From: Notospermus geniculatus
Taxonomy: Eukaryota > Nemertea > Pilidiophora > Heteronemertea > Lineidae
NCBI GenBank assembly: GCA_002633025.1
Contig: NMRB01000702.1
Span: 217,509-281,508, forward strand
Reading direction: 5' to 3'
DNA length: 64,000 nucleotides
Of this stretch, positions 1 through 9,956 are shown piece after piece. The notes beneath the pieces were generated by a model that was not told the DNA's origin, ran no database searches, and saw nothing but the letters and a program-made list of their open reading frames with translations. Each line of letters begins with the position of its first letter. The first letter of the stretch is position 1. The position numbers and the translations under genes are program-made.

Positions 1-765
1 CAAAACAGGGCGGCCATATTGGATTTGGATTTTACTTCCTGGTTGTCCTTTTTGTACTGAGCGTGTATGGTGTACATGAAGAGCATGTCAGGCCACCCTC
101 GCCACCCCAGGTTCTATGGGTTTGTGACATTGTTGCCACACCTTCAATGTGTCATTTACTTGCTTCCTCTCCAAGAAAATTGTACCTGTTTTTCGTGTTT
201 GGTGAATTTCTTTGTTTTCGATTATGTAATGTAATTAAGCTGTAATCCTTGGGACGTTCCTCATTTTCTGTGTCTATAAAGCACAGTGATCACATTGGAC
301 TATAAAAACAGTCAACTGGGGGTGTGTTTATTGCTTTTCTCAGAGGGGCCTGGATTGAAGCACTATGAAAATTCACAATGATGGCTCGCCCTTAAAGGAG
401 CTGGACGTCCAAGTTGTACACTCACTCACTGGTTCTCTATCCACGCGACGCCTGCGGTGCTGCCACCTATTGTCGGTGATATGTACTGACGTAAATATCG
501 TGAGTGAGTTGCATCGGACCGGGAACCAGTCTAACGATAACGGGGCGCGACTGGTGCTGCCACCTGCACGAAGGAATAAAACTAGTTTGCCGACCATGTT
601 TGTAAACAAACCAGCTTGTTTACAACTTCGGCGTCTAACTCCTTTAAGATGTTTTATGCATACGGCCCCAGGTGTCAACAAGTGGCGATCAGATCGCTTG
701 CTGTTTTGCCTGGTTGCCCGCTTTTCGGGCAGCGAGAAAGGTTCCAAACACATAGGCAGTCGCAC

Positions 766-1007
766 CTTGCTTGAACGGACCCGATTCCTACACACAGCAC
801 ACCTAAGATCGGTATCATGCAAGGGATGGGGATTGGCATTCTCCGTGCTGAAGAAGTTCGTCCCTGACACTTGTAGTTCGACTCCATAAAGGATGGCTCG
901 ATTGGTTTCCAAGGCTGCTGTGTATTTTTCATACACTGGTTCATCAGAGACACAAACATATTCTGCTGAACCACCAATGTGAGTGTAATGTTGGGCTCCT
1001 CCATAGC
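766..1007 (-). CDS. copy A exon 4
   Basis: 242 bases from CTTGTAG to AAG|GTGCGA. It encodes 80 residues including AEYVCVSDEPVY, ILYGVELQV and the CAVC pair; it exits in phase 0, the phase with which copy B exon 5 begins. Confidence 0.5.
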
Positions 1008-3238
1008 CTACAAGAAAAGGAAAAATGTTTGTCCATAGCCATTAGGTGATTTCAAAGTTGGCGTTAACACCAGGTGTTAACAATGACACCAACACTAACC
1101 CCCATCTCAACACCAACTTTGAACTCAAGCAGTGGTGTTGGTGTTAACACCTAGTGTTGGTGTTACCCAATTTCAAAGTTGGTGTTGAGTGTTGACGTGA
1201 CATCAACACCAACACCAACACCCATTTCAACACCAACTTTGAAATCACCCACTGAGTAATACCATCTTCGATGATCGAAGGCCGATCTGCTCTCCACTGC
1301 GTTACATGTACATCGCACATCACCCTTCGAGAAATAGACCAGTCGGCGACGTATCTTGGCACCATGCCAACTTTACCGGTCGACCAATCATATTGCACTT
1401 TATATCGGGTCTTCGGCTACCACTATTTGTACCACGATTCAAATTTTACAACACCGATTCTGATTGGCCTCTTCTCGAGGCGGCAGATACGCCGTGGACC
1501 GGTCAATTTCTCGAAGGGTGATGTGCGATACGTAACGCAGTGGAGAGCAGATCGGCCTTCGATTATCGAAGATGAGTAATACGAAACCCTTACATCACAA
1601 TGTGAGTCGCCAACAGATTAAAGCGAATGGCTCGCGGGGTTTGTTTACATTTTTGGTGGTACCTTCCATAGAGAGTGAATCTAGCCTCCAGGCAAAGCCG
1701 TGCTCCAGCCATATGCAACACCTGTGCAAATATGCGAATGTAAACACTGGGGACGAGGTTCCATTGAAAATTTGTTAAAATGGGTTAATGACGTTTTCAA
1801 ATTCACTAGGTCAAGATGTACATTTTGTACTATTCCCATTGATTTTGAAGCGGCAGATTTTGCAGAATACGCCTCCAAAGTTTGGCTGTCTAATGCATTT
1901 CCCATTAAACTAACATCCTTCTTTTGCTTTTTTCTCAAAATGGTGCTTGATATCGATGACCAACTGTCATGGCGCCACAACAAACCCCGCGAGCCATTCG
2001 CTTTAATACACAACACACGTGCACGTCTCCAAAAAATGGCAGGCTGCCTACCACTGGATATTTGTATCGGTAGTTACATGTACAATCTGACTAGCCTGGG
2101 TACTGGTAACGGGAGTTAGGCAAAACAAATTATTTCGATTTCCGCGAGATGGCAATTACCTGCGTAGACCAAATCGGCCTCGGCATTGCACACAGTGCGC
2201 CCCCAACGAACGTATGTTGCGCCACCTGCAAGAAAGTAGACCATTACACCTTCGTCACGAACAGATAGTGTCATAGCCCATTATCTCGACCAAAAAACCC
2301 CACTTCCCAGTAAAACCCATGAAGACCAGCATCACCTCAAGAAAGAAAACGACTTCAGTTCTCTGGGCTACAATTGTGAAAGGAAGCAAGATTGCGGAGT
2401 AAATTTTCTGGCTGGCCCAAGAAATATGGTGTCGTCCTCACAGAGCGATATCATATTTCTTCGAGCCAGAAAAGTCACCTTGTCCTCCACAAAGGACTAT
2501 TGGGATCTGAATTCGCAATGTCATCCGCGACGAGTTTTGACGTCTGAACAGCTTATCCCTCACAAATACTACATGTAAGCCTACACATTTTCATTGGAGG
2601 GATAGCTAGCCGTACCCCGAGCCGTACTCACCCGGTGACGGACGAGCCGGTGATTCAGATGCCGATCGTTTAACGCGACCACCAACGCCTTCTTCAAGTT
2701 CCTTGAATCAGACAATCAGAACTTTGATCAAATATCCAACATAGAGCACAACAAACGACACACAAAATGATAGTACAATAGTAAAGTCGTCTCCGAATTT
2801 CGCCAATTTTCGACCCCAACTGGGGTCTTCCTCAGGCACTTTCTAGTAGAGATCCCAGAAGTGACTGAAGGATCTCTACTAGAAAGTGCCTGAGGAAGAC
2901 CCCAGTTGGGGTCGAAAATTGGCGAAAGTCGGAGACTACCTTACATGTACTTGTAACTTTTTCTCAAGTGACGAAATGAAGGCTACACCACGCACATGAA
3001 AGACGATGGCATGCCACTGGCTAGCGGTACCAACCATCTCCTGAAATAGGCCTACATTTATTTACGTCATGGAAATGAAGTCCAATTTCGTATTTCGTAC
3101 TTCGTGTCTCACTGTAGTCTACGAAAACAAACTTACCTTGATTCTCTGATTGTACGTCGTCTGCAGGACGGCCACCCAGGCAAACAGACCGATAAGTGCA
3201 CCAAACACAACAACAGTTTTCACGTATTCTCGCTTCAT
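766..3238 (-). CDS. short-chain collagen C4-like membrane protein, copy A (3' end outside window)
   Basis: Four coding exons, joined 3238-3137, 2701-2632, 2225-2160 and 1007-766, give an open frame with intron phases 0, 1, 1, 0. Exon 1 encodes a short basic start and one hydrophobic segment (about residues 7-26, VVVFGALIGLFAWVAVL), so a type II signal-anchored protein is expected. Exon 2 carries a dibasic GRVKRS site. Exons 3 and 4 match the family called short-chain collagen C4-like in invertebrate annotations: GGATYVRWGRTVCNAEADLVY, then YGG...GGSAEYVCVSDEPVY, ILYGVELQV and CAVCRNRVRSSK. No Gly-X-Y collagen repeat is present. The closing exon (IMIPGTKVCP-type) is not between 1 and 765; the equivalent intron in copy B is 1.37 kb, so it probably lies left of the window. 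Role inferred: cell-surface or shed extracellular protein of unknown ligand. Confidence 0.5.
1045..1249. repeat. foldback of GGTGTTGGTGTTAACACC units
   Basis: The left arm begins GGTGATTTCAAAGTTGG and the right arm ends with its complement. Between them lie reiterated GGTGTTGGTGTT and AACACCAACACC words. It sits in copy A intron 3. Confidence 0.5.
1254..1582. mobile_element. foldback element with 9-bp target duplication GAGTAATAC
   Basis: Element 1263-1573 runs from CATCTTCGATGATCGAAGGCC to its complement. GAGTAATAC flanks it at 1254-1262 and 1574-1582. No transposase is present. A 9-bp duplication fits Mutator-like (MULE) elements. Confidence 0.5.
1618..2006. mobile_element. TTAA-flanked MITE, family 'AAGCGAATGGCTCGCGG'
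   Basis: Terminal inverted repeats starting AAGCGAATGGCTCGCGGGG sit between TTAA at 1618-1621 and 2003-2006. A near-identical copy in the other internal orientation is at 51026-51415. TTAA targets suggest piggyBac- or Kolobok-type mobilisation. Confidence 0.5.
2160..2225 (-). CDS. copy A exon 3
   Basis: 66 bases between CTTGCAG and GTAATT, phases 1 and 1. It encodes GGATYVRWGRTVC...LVYAG, the first conserved block of the C4-like domain. Confidence 0.5.
2632..2701 (-). CDS. copy A exon 2: short stem with dibasic site
   Basis: 70 bases after TCAAG and before GTGAGT. It encodes ELEEGVGGRVKRSASESPARPSP plus one base. RVKR fits the furin pattern R-X-K/R-R. Confidence 0.5.
2789..2936. repeat. inverted repeat with a CTGANGA-stem-GAAA motif
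   Basis: Two arms of about 65 bases. The right arm reads CTGAGGA, a GACCCC/GGGGTC stem and GAAA. A related single copy is at 37833-37887. Confidence 0.5.
3017..3110 (+). repeat. dispersed repeat, copy 1
   Basis: Shares GGTACCAACCATCTCCTGAA and a TCCAATTTCGTATTTCGTAC stretch with 7208-7310 (same strand) and about 6355-6435 (opposite strand). It lies between exons of copy A. Confidence 0.5.
3137..3238 (-). CDS. copy A exon 1: start and membrane anchor
   Basis: Starts at ATG 3238-3236 (MKREYVKTVVV...), encodes 34 residues ending TTYNQRIK, and stops at CAAG|GTAAG, phase 0. Its second half is nearly identical to copy B exon 1 (LFAWVAVLQTTYN), which supports the start and the splice site. Confidence 0.5.
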
Positions 3239-3472
3239 ATTCCCAGCAGTTACTCTCAGCAAAGATTAGATGATTTTGCTTTCTACCACGAGGAAAAGAA
3301 GACGGAACTGGCCAACCTGTTTGTACCGCTTGTCTTTTTGATTCAGGTCTGTGGGTCAGGTACACGGAATGGGTCAGGCCTACTCCAGATAAACACGTTC
3401 GTTGGACGTTGTAAACAACACCGTCGTCTTCGAGACGACACTGTCTTATCGGCAGGCACACGTGTCATACAT

Positions 3473-3546
3473 TACGAGGAAAAGACCGATTTCACATGAA
3501 TATCCACTTGAGTGGATATTCATGTGAAATTGCCCTTTTCCTCGTA
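3473..3546. repeat. near-perfect hairpin upstream of copy A
   Basis: TTTCACATGAATATCCACT pairs with AGTGGATATTCATGTGAAA, and the pairing extends into ACGAGGAAAA/TTTTCCTCGT. It is about 235 bases 5' of the copy A start codon. Confidence 0.5.
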
Positions 3547-3635
3547 CGAATTTAGGAAGAGGGCACCTCGGACTACAAGTGGCGCCATCACGAATAAAAA
3601 GGGCCGGAACATGACGAAAATGCTCCTTTACACTC

Positions 3636-3800
3636 TTAGAAAAAAGGTTCTTAGAGGAACATTTGCTTGGCACTGTGGGAGAACCCTCTAAAAGGGTTCT
3701 AGGCCTATATAGAACCCTATAGGTCCATTAAGAACCCTTAAAGGTTCCAATTGGAACCTTAGGGTTCTATTTGGAACCTTTGAGGGTTCTTTGTGGAACG
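3636..3800. repeat. cluster of AGGTTCT/AGAACC words
   Basis: Repeated, alternately inverted AGGGTTCT and GGAACCTT words form a compact self-complementary block, probably a small MITE. Confidence 0.5.
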
Positions 3801-3978
3801 AGTTTTGTCAACGACGATTTCCGCTTCGGTTCTCCACCCCCTCTGCCATTAATACGCACGTCTATAGTCAACATTTTCAACGCGACTACAGGTTTCACAA
3901 GTACATGTATCGTGGAGAACGGAAAGGGTGGTCGTCGTTGGCCACTAAAGCCGCGGCTGTCTTTTTGTAATGTGTGGA

Positions 3979-4892
3979 TGTACAGTCATTGACAAAAGTT
4001 TATCTCCACCTGACATCTTGAATATTTCAAATACTACTAGGCCAATTTTAACACGGTTTGTTGCACATGAAAGTATATCTTGTTCGTCATATTTCTGCAT
4101 CAAAATTTTGGATATTCGGAAATATCGTTATTATGTAATAGCTCATCAGAAAAAAACACTAAAAATCAACATTGTTATTACGTAATTTTTTTGTGATTTC
4201 TGTTGTAGTTCTGATAGAGTGGAACTTTCTAAGGATTTGGGGCTTTGTTTCATCAAAATATGTTGAGTGGTTGTTGAGATATCTGAGATTATCAAAATTT
4301 TGATAATTTGAGATTTTCGTGCTTTTCAGGTAATTTTGATGCCATTAGATAAAGCCGCTAACCTCAGAACACGGGTTTACCAAATTTTGGAACTTTTTGC
4401 GTTATTTGGGCAGTAATATTGCATATTTGTCAAAATATCAAAAATATCAAACATGCTTAACTGCTTACCGGTTTACGCTAAAAGTTCCAAAACTTCATAC
4501 TTCTACGTTTTGAAGTGAGCTCTGTCTACTGATATCAAAATTTTGTGAAAAATTGGAAATTTTCAAATTATCGAAATTTTGATAATCTCAGATATCTCAG
4601 CAACCACACAACTTATTTTGATAAAACAAAGCCCCAAATCCTTAGAAAGTTCCACTCTATCAGAACTGCAACAAAAATCACAAAAAAATTACGTAATAAC
4701 AATGTTGATTTTTGTGTTTTTTTCTGATGAGCTATTACACAATAACGATATTTCCGAATATCCAAAGTTTTAATGCAGAAATATGACCAACAAGATATAC
4801 TTTCATGTGCAACAAACCGTGTTAAAATTGGTCCAGTAGTATTTGAAATATTCAAGATGTCAGGTGGAGATAAACTTTTGTCAATGACTGTA
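3979..4892. mobile_element. long palindromic mariner-type foldback element
   Basis: Ends are TACAGTCATTGACAAAAGT and its complement, with TA at both borders. The arms (about 3981-4317 and 4553-4892) are more than 330 bases each and about 90 percent matching by eye, with a 235-base loop. No transposase frame. TA flanks and the CAGT ends fit Tc1/mariner. Confidence 0.5.
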
Positions 4893-5347
4893 CATGTAAT
4901 CATCATGTCGTTATTCGTCAAATCTATATATTAAATCGTTTATTCAATAATAACTCTCGAATATATTTTCAAAAAGCTGAAAAAAAAAGCTCCATTGCCG
5001 ATAATTTCACCGTCTATATTTCATTCCATGGTTTCGTTCCGGTTCAAGGGTTATTCCGCATTTTCATTTCTGTTCCGTTCCGTCAAAAATAACGATTCCA
5101 TTCCGGGGATAATAACTACCCGAGCGATGGAGAGAGACAATCTCAGATACATTGTACATGTATAGTCAAACGGCAAAGTGACCATAGGCCTTGATACATG
5201 TATGTCAAGATGTGCATGTATATCAGTAGTCTCGCTTGGCCAGACGCTACGGGCTCTCCCTTCGGTAAATCACACTCCGCGTCTGGCTCTTTTAGAGATT
5301 AACAGTCGTGACGACCGCGTGATGGCAGCACGGGTCCTTCGGTTTTG

Positions 5348-5603
5348 TTAAAGATAATATATCACGACTTCATTGTTTACGTTTAATGTTTGTAAACATT
5401 GATGTTTACATTATGTTATTTTGGACTTTTGGGACATGCCAACCCACCAAATTGAATGTTTTCAGTATCAAAACAATTTCTAGAGGGGCATATCACCAAC
5501 AAATTACTCATAAGACAAGGAAAAACGAGAAATAAACAAACAAAATGTAAATAAACAATGATTTTCGTGGCCCGCGAAAATATCCGTGATATATTATCTT
5601 TAA
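5348..5603. mobile_element. TTAA MITE, family 'AGATAATATATCACG', copy 1
   Basis: TTAA then AGATAATATATCACG, ending CGTGATATATTATCT then TTAA. It shares its whole interior with 21177-21432. Confidence 0.5.
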
Positions 5604-5917
5604 CCTCGTTCCCAGGTTGATAATATGGCGAGTGGCACACGGTTGTCTGAGCGAACTATACCCCTGAGGACGAGGTTGGGTTTTTCCTGGAAGTAATTTC
5701 CGCTGGAATTATGAGTCACAAAGCGTGGTGATTGGCTGGAGCCCAGTGGAGTGCCATCTAGTGGTGTTCACGGCTTTTGAGCCCCAGAAGTGCCAGTGTG
5801 TAGGAGACCGGGACGTCGGATACACACTGGGGCCGAGTGTATCAGTTACATGAGTGACATGTATACATGTACGCTTGCAAAAAGTCATCAGCCGAAAATG
5901 CATTCAAGTGACTCCTT

Positions 5918-6175
5918 TTACTTTGTGCAGACAACACAGGTCATCTCATAGCCATGGACATACGGGGGGCAGGGAAGGGAACCGCGGTGGCTCTGCACGT
6001 GGTACATCAGTCCGCCATCATCGTTCCTCGCGCCATTTTCGGCCCCAGCTTCCGGCGCGATATCAACACACGCATAACTATAGGACGCTTTGTGGTTGTG
6101 ATGTCCGGTCATGAGGTAGCCCCAGTATTCCTGGTGCCAACTAGCTGGACAGACTTTTGTCCCGGGTATCATGAT
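5918..6175 (-). CDS. copy B exon 5: C-terminal block
   Basis: Follows TTCCAG at 6176-6178. 85 residues plus TAA at 5920-5918. It contains IMIPGTKVCPASWHQEYWGY, GHHNHKASYSYACVD and MTCVVCTK, the most recognisable block of the C4-like family. Confidence 0.5.
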   Translation of the reverse strand: MMIPGTKVCPASWHQEYWGYLMTGHHNHKASYSYACVDIAPEAGAENGARNDDGGLMYHVQSHRGSLPCPPYVHGYEMTCVVCTK

Positions 6176-9100
6176 CTGGAAAAGCAAAATGAAAAAAAAA
6201 ACAAAATCGTGAGCAACTGCTTATAAAATTACTAGGTAAGAAGATATAGACTAGAGGCCTACATTGATCAATTCCTTACGATTTTCTTCATGTCATATCA
6301 ATGCATAATAACCGATCAATCGGGGGGGGGGGGGGGTCTATTAGCGAGGTTTCCCAAATCTGACGAAACACGAAGTACGAAATACGAAATTCAACTTCAT
6401 TTCCAGGACCATCTCTGGAGATGGTTGGCACCACAATGTCCCTGCTGCCAGTGCGTCTTTCAGCATATCATGTAAGACCGACACATGCGACAGAGTTATT
6501 GTGCATCTTGAATTTTAAAACTTGCACTTCATATCTACGAAGTGGAAACGAAAGATAAATTCAAAGTTTAATATACACTGTTGGAGAGGAAATCGTAGGA
6601 GTCACTCAGTACTAGTTTTAGGATGTAGTTTTTATAGTCTTATTCGGTGTCATCTCACTTTCGGGATGCCACCAAAGAAAAACAGGTGACTGTCTTCTTG
6701 GAGGCCAGTAGCCTGACCTTCACTTGTTAGTCATTATTCTTCGAAAATGTGTAGAAAGTATCCAGTTGAAATATACATCGGAAGTTAAACGTGGCGCAGA
6801 TAGCCAAGTCATCTGTCCTTATCATCAGTAACAGAGTCCTTTGACCAGTTCATTCCGAGAATTATTTGTGACAAAAATGTGTAGGAGGTTCCGATCACTA
6901 ATTATGATTTTGTACCAAGTTTGCAATAATAGTAGTTATTCATTCGCTTTTCGTCAGTACAGTTATAGACAGAGTTAGAGTCAGCATATCGTTGTATCGT
7001 TAGCATTATCATCGAAGTATCATTGTATCGTCATAGCAGAATTTAGTGACATCGTAATAAATCGGAGTTATCCAAATTTCATCGTATCATCGAACTTTAT
7101 CCACATCGACAATACAGTCCTCACATCGTACTATCGAACATACACCGTAACTCTATCGGTCTAAACGTCATATGTTGAAAGACGCTCTTCATGCTCTTGC
7201 GATATTTGTGGTACCAACCATCTCCTGAACTAAATTAGGCCTACATGTACGTCATGGCACATGAAAATTAAGTCCAATTTCATAGGCCTACATGTATTTC
7301 GTACTTCAGCATGTTCAGAGTCGTCAGATTTGCGAAACCTCCCTATTGTTTGATAATGGGCGAGCATCGCTGGCGAGATCCACGCATCGCTCCAGCGCAC
7401 ACCTGGCGTCAACAACAGCCGATTTTGCTCGTGCGAGCAGATCGCTTGCGATATCGCCTGGTGTGCTGCTGGCTTCACACAAACAACGAGACGTGATGAA
7501 GGACCTCTGGCGTCGAGAAATGGTTCCAAAAACATACGTATACGCACCTTGCTTGAACGAACCTTATTCCGACACACAGCACATCGGAGATCAGAATCAT
7601 GCAAGGCATTCGGATTCGCGTTCTCCATGCTGAAGAAATTCAACCCAGACACTTGTAGTTCGACTCCATAAAGGATAGCGCGATTCGTGGTTTCCAGGGC
7701 TGCTGTTTTGCTGTCATACACTGGTTTGTCGGAGACGCAAACATATTCTGCTGCACCACCGACGTGATTGTAATGTTGGGCCCCTCCGTAGCCTGATAAG
7801 AAAAGAAAACCTTTACCCCGAGTCCGAGCCACCCGAAATTCTGACATCACGAGGTGCACCGCAAGGAATGTGGCCGTACTATACAGTCATATCCTCGTTG
7901 TTCCACAATACGGCCAGGCTTTCAACGCTCCAAACATGTATTTCGCATTTTGAAATCAAATTCGACACAAGTCCGGCGTACATGTACATGTACATTGAGT
8001 AGTGGGGCTCATATCTACGATAGAGGGCAGCACACCGAAACCAGGTTCAACAAGGCCCACAATGGACGGGGGAAACTGCTGGACGACCTGGATGTCATTT
8101 TCATTTCAATAGTATTAGCCACTGGTGACACCTATTGAGGCAGTGAGCTATGGTCCCCATTGATTTGTGCTTCACCACCGGTGAAAGCGATGTCAAACCA
8201 AGTTACTACGTCATCTGACCAATTTCCACAATTCATTGCAGGGTAATTACCTGCGTACACCAACTCGGCCTCGGCATGGCATTCAGTGCGCCCCCAACGA
8301 ACGTATGTCGCTCCACCTGCAAGAAAGTATGACCTTTAGGGCGGCCGTCCATTGGAGCATTGGAGCGCCGTGACCAACGCCGCAGAAACAAAGGAAAGAG
8401 AAAGAACGACTTCAGCATACCTGAGAAAGAACGACTAAATAGCATACACTGAGAAAGAACGACTTTAGCATACACTGAGAAAGAACGACTTTAGCATACA
8501 CCGAGAAAGAACGACTTTAGCATACACTGAGAAAGAACGACTTTAGCATACACTGAGAAAGAACGACTTTAGCATACACTGAGAAAGAACGACTTTAGCA
8601 TACACTGAGAAAGAACGACTTCAGCATAGTAGCTGGTGGCCGCCGAATCAGTACTCACCAGATGACGGAGCAGCTGATGATTCGGATGAACGCTTGACGC
8701 GACCACCAACGCCTTCTTCAAGTTCCTTAAAACAGAGAATCCGCTCAGTACATAACTCTGGTACAAGTGACAAGATAAAGTCTGTACAAGAGACGGCATC
8801 GACGGGGTCCTGCTCCTAAACACCGCCTCCCGGCCCAGGACGGACGCAGCTTGCGTTGAAGCCGTGGCTTGCGGGAAGATCGCCAGGTGCCATTGATTAT
8901 TTTAGCGGTTGGAAGTTAGGGGTATAGGATTAGATCATCCTCGAAAGGTTATGGGTGGGGTAAGCCATATATCTGTTTTCGAAGTCCACCAAATTGTACC
9001 TCTGGGTGATTGCAATGAACGGATTCTGGCGATCCGCTGTGGGGAGTGCGGCTGAAAGGGTAAATGTCGTCCTGGGTATATACAAAGATTACCCAGGATC

Positions 9101-9956
9101 TCGGTCTTCACTAAAACAATACCCTGGGTATAGTTTCGGTAGCCGAACATCACCCAGCATCCGCAATCAGTGCCTAGGAAGGACTGTTTGGAAATCCCGT
9201 GGATTCTCGCGGTCTCGCGCAGCGGTACAAAGGGCGCGGTACTTGTTGTCTGTGGCTCTTCATATAGCGTGTTCGGAAAGCTTCCTCGGGGAGGCTCGGG
9301 GAAGCGGGAGAGCGTTCGGTAAGGTATTTGGCAGGCTGCCAAGGCTTCCTCGAGCCTGGCCGAAGTGAGCGACTCGCCGAGTCGCTCACTTGGGGAAACT
9401 CCCGGCATGCATTTCGTTTTCTTTCCAATCCGACATGCTGATTGGCTAAACGTGGAACATTTCATGCCTGCAACCCACAGTAGTACCTTTCCCCGAGGAA
9501 GCGCAAATATCGTTCGGAAATTCGCCTTTACTGGGCATGCTCACATTCCCCGAAGCTCGGGGAAGAAATTTCCTCGGGGAAGCTTTCCGAACACGGCCTA
9601 AATATTCGTCATGCTCTCACGTGACCATGGGCGAGACAACCTCGAATCCAGGTGTCAAAATACGATGCTGGGTGATGTTCGGCTACCGAAAGTACACCCA
9701 GGGTGCTGTTTTAGTGAAGATTGAGATCCTGGATAATCTTTGTATATAGGCCTACCCAGGACGACATTTACCCTTTCAGCGGGAGTGCGCGTGTCTGAAG
9801 TTGGAACACGGCGCCAGCGTCTTGAGCTATACAGAAACCTACCTTGATTCTCTTATTGTACGTGGTCTGGAGGACGGCCACCCAGGCAAATAGGCCCAGA
9901 ATTGCACCAACCACAGCAACTGTTTTCACCATATTCATGTGTTCCCCGCGCTTCAT
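5918..9956 (-). CDS. short-chain collagen C4-like membrane protein, copy B (complete)
   Basis: Five exons join to 750 bases (249 residues plus stop): 9956-9843, 8725-8659, 8316-8251, 7792-7548 and 6175-5918. All splice sites are GT..AG and the phases are 0, 1, 1, 0. The order is a signal-anchor segment (residues about 10-30, VKTVAVVGAILGLFAWVAVL), a stem with GRVKRSS, then a cysteine-bearing C4-like domain containing CAVCRNKV, CPASWHQEYWGYLM, HNHKASYSYACVD and a final CVVCTK. The family is widespread in sponges, cnidarians, echinoderms and molluscs and is annotated as collagen by history; no Gly-X-Y repeat occurs here. Met7 and Met9 are alternative starts. The gene lies head-to-tail with copy A about 2.7 kb away and has the same exon plan, so it is a tandem duplicate. 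Function is unknown; extracellular placement is inferred. Confidence 0.5.
6480..7200. other. unassigned part of copy B intron 4
   Basis: AT-rich, with scattered CATCGTATCATCG-like words near 6975-7130. No exon or clear element was recognised. Confidence 0.5.
7548..7792 (-). CDS. copy B exon 4
   Basis: 245 bases from TTATCAG to AAG|GTGCGT, 81 residues. It includes AEYVCVSDKPVY, ILYGVELQV, ALHDSDLRCAVC and ends RSSK. It is one residue longer than copy A. Confidence 0.5.
8251..8316 (-). CDS. copy B exon 3
   Basis: 66 bases between CTTGCAG and GTAATT, encoding ATYVRWGRTECHAEAELVY. It has the same length and phases as copy A exon 3. Confidence 0.5.
8395..8627. repeat. 26-bp minisatellite in copy B intron 2
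   Basis: About nine units of GAGAAAGAACGACTTTAGCA plus TACACT, nearly identical in the middle and degenerate at both ends. It lies between exons 2 and 3. Confidence 0.5.
8659..8725 (-). CDS. copy B exon 2: short stem with dibasic site
   Basis: 67 bases, ELEEGVGGRVKRSSESSAAP, ending TCATCTG|GTGAGT. The RVKR motif is conserved with copy A although the residues just after it differ. Confidence 0.5.
9042..9789. mobile_element. 730-bp foldback element with 9-bp duplication GGGAGTGCG
   Basis: Element 9051-9780 runs GCTGAAAGGGTAAATGTCGTC to its complement. GGGAGTGCG is repeated at 9042-9050 and 9781-9789. A second inverted pair (GTGTTCGGAAAGCTTCC, about 9249-9598) lies inside, so it is probably nested. 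No coding capacity. Confidence 0.5.
9843..9956 (-). CDS. copy B exon 1: start and membrane anchor
   Basis: ATG at 9956-9954. It encodes 38 residues, MKRGEHMNMVKTV... to TTYNKRIK, then CAAG|GTAGG, phase 0. It has four more residues than copy A, in the cytoplasmic tail. Confidence 0.5.

Noticed and set aside
365-936. Long overlapping frames on both strands near copy A exon 4 (174-187 codons)
   Set aside because: They read through the real exon 766-1007 and its intron or use the wrong frame; splice sites and similarity to copy B define the coding part.
7230-7859. 209-codon minus-strand frame as a single-exon gene
   Set aside because: Only 7548-7792 is coding. Beyond the GTGCGT donor and the TTATCAG acceptor the frame enters intron with no family similarity.
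8395-8627. CRISPR-like array
   Set aside because: Units are directly abutting without unique spacers, in an animal intron; it is a minisatellite.
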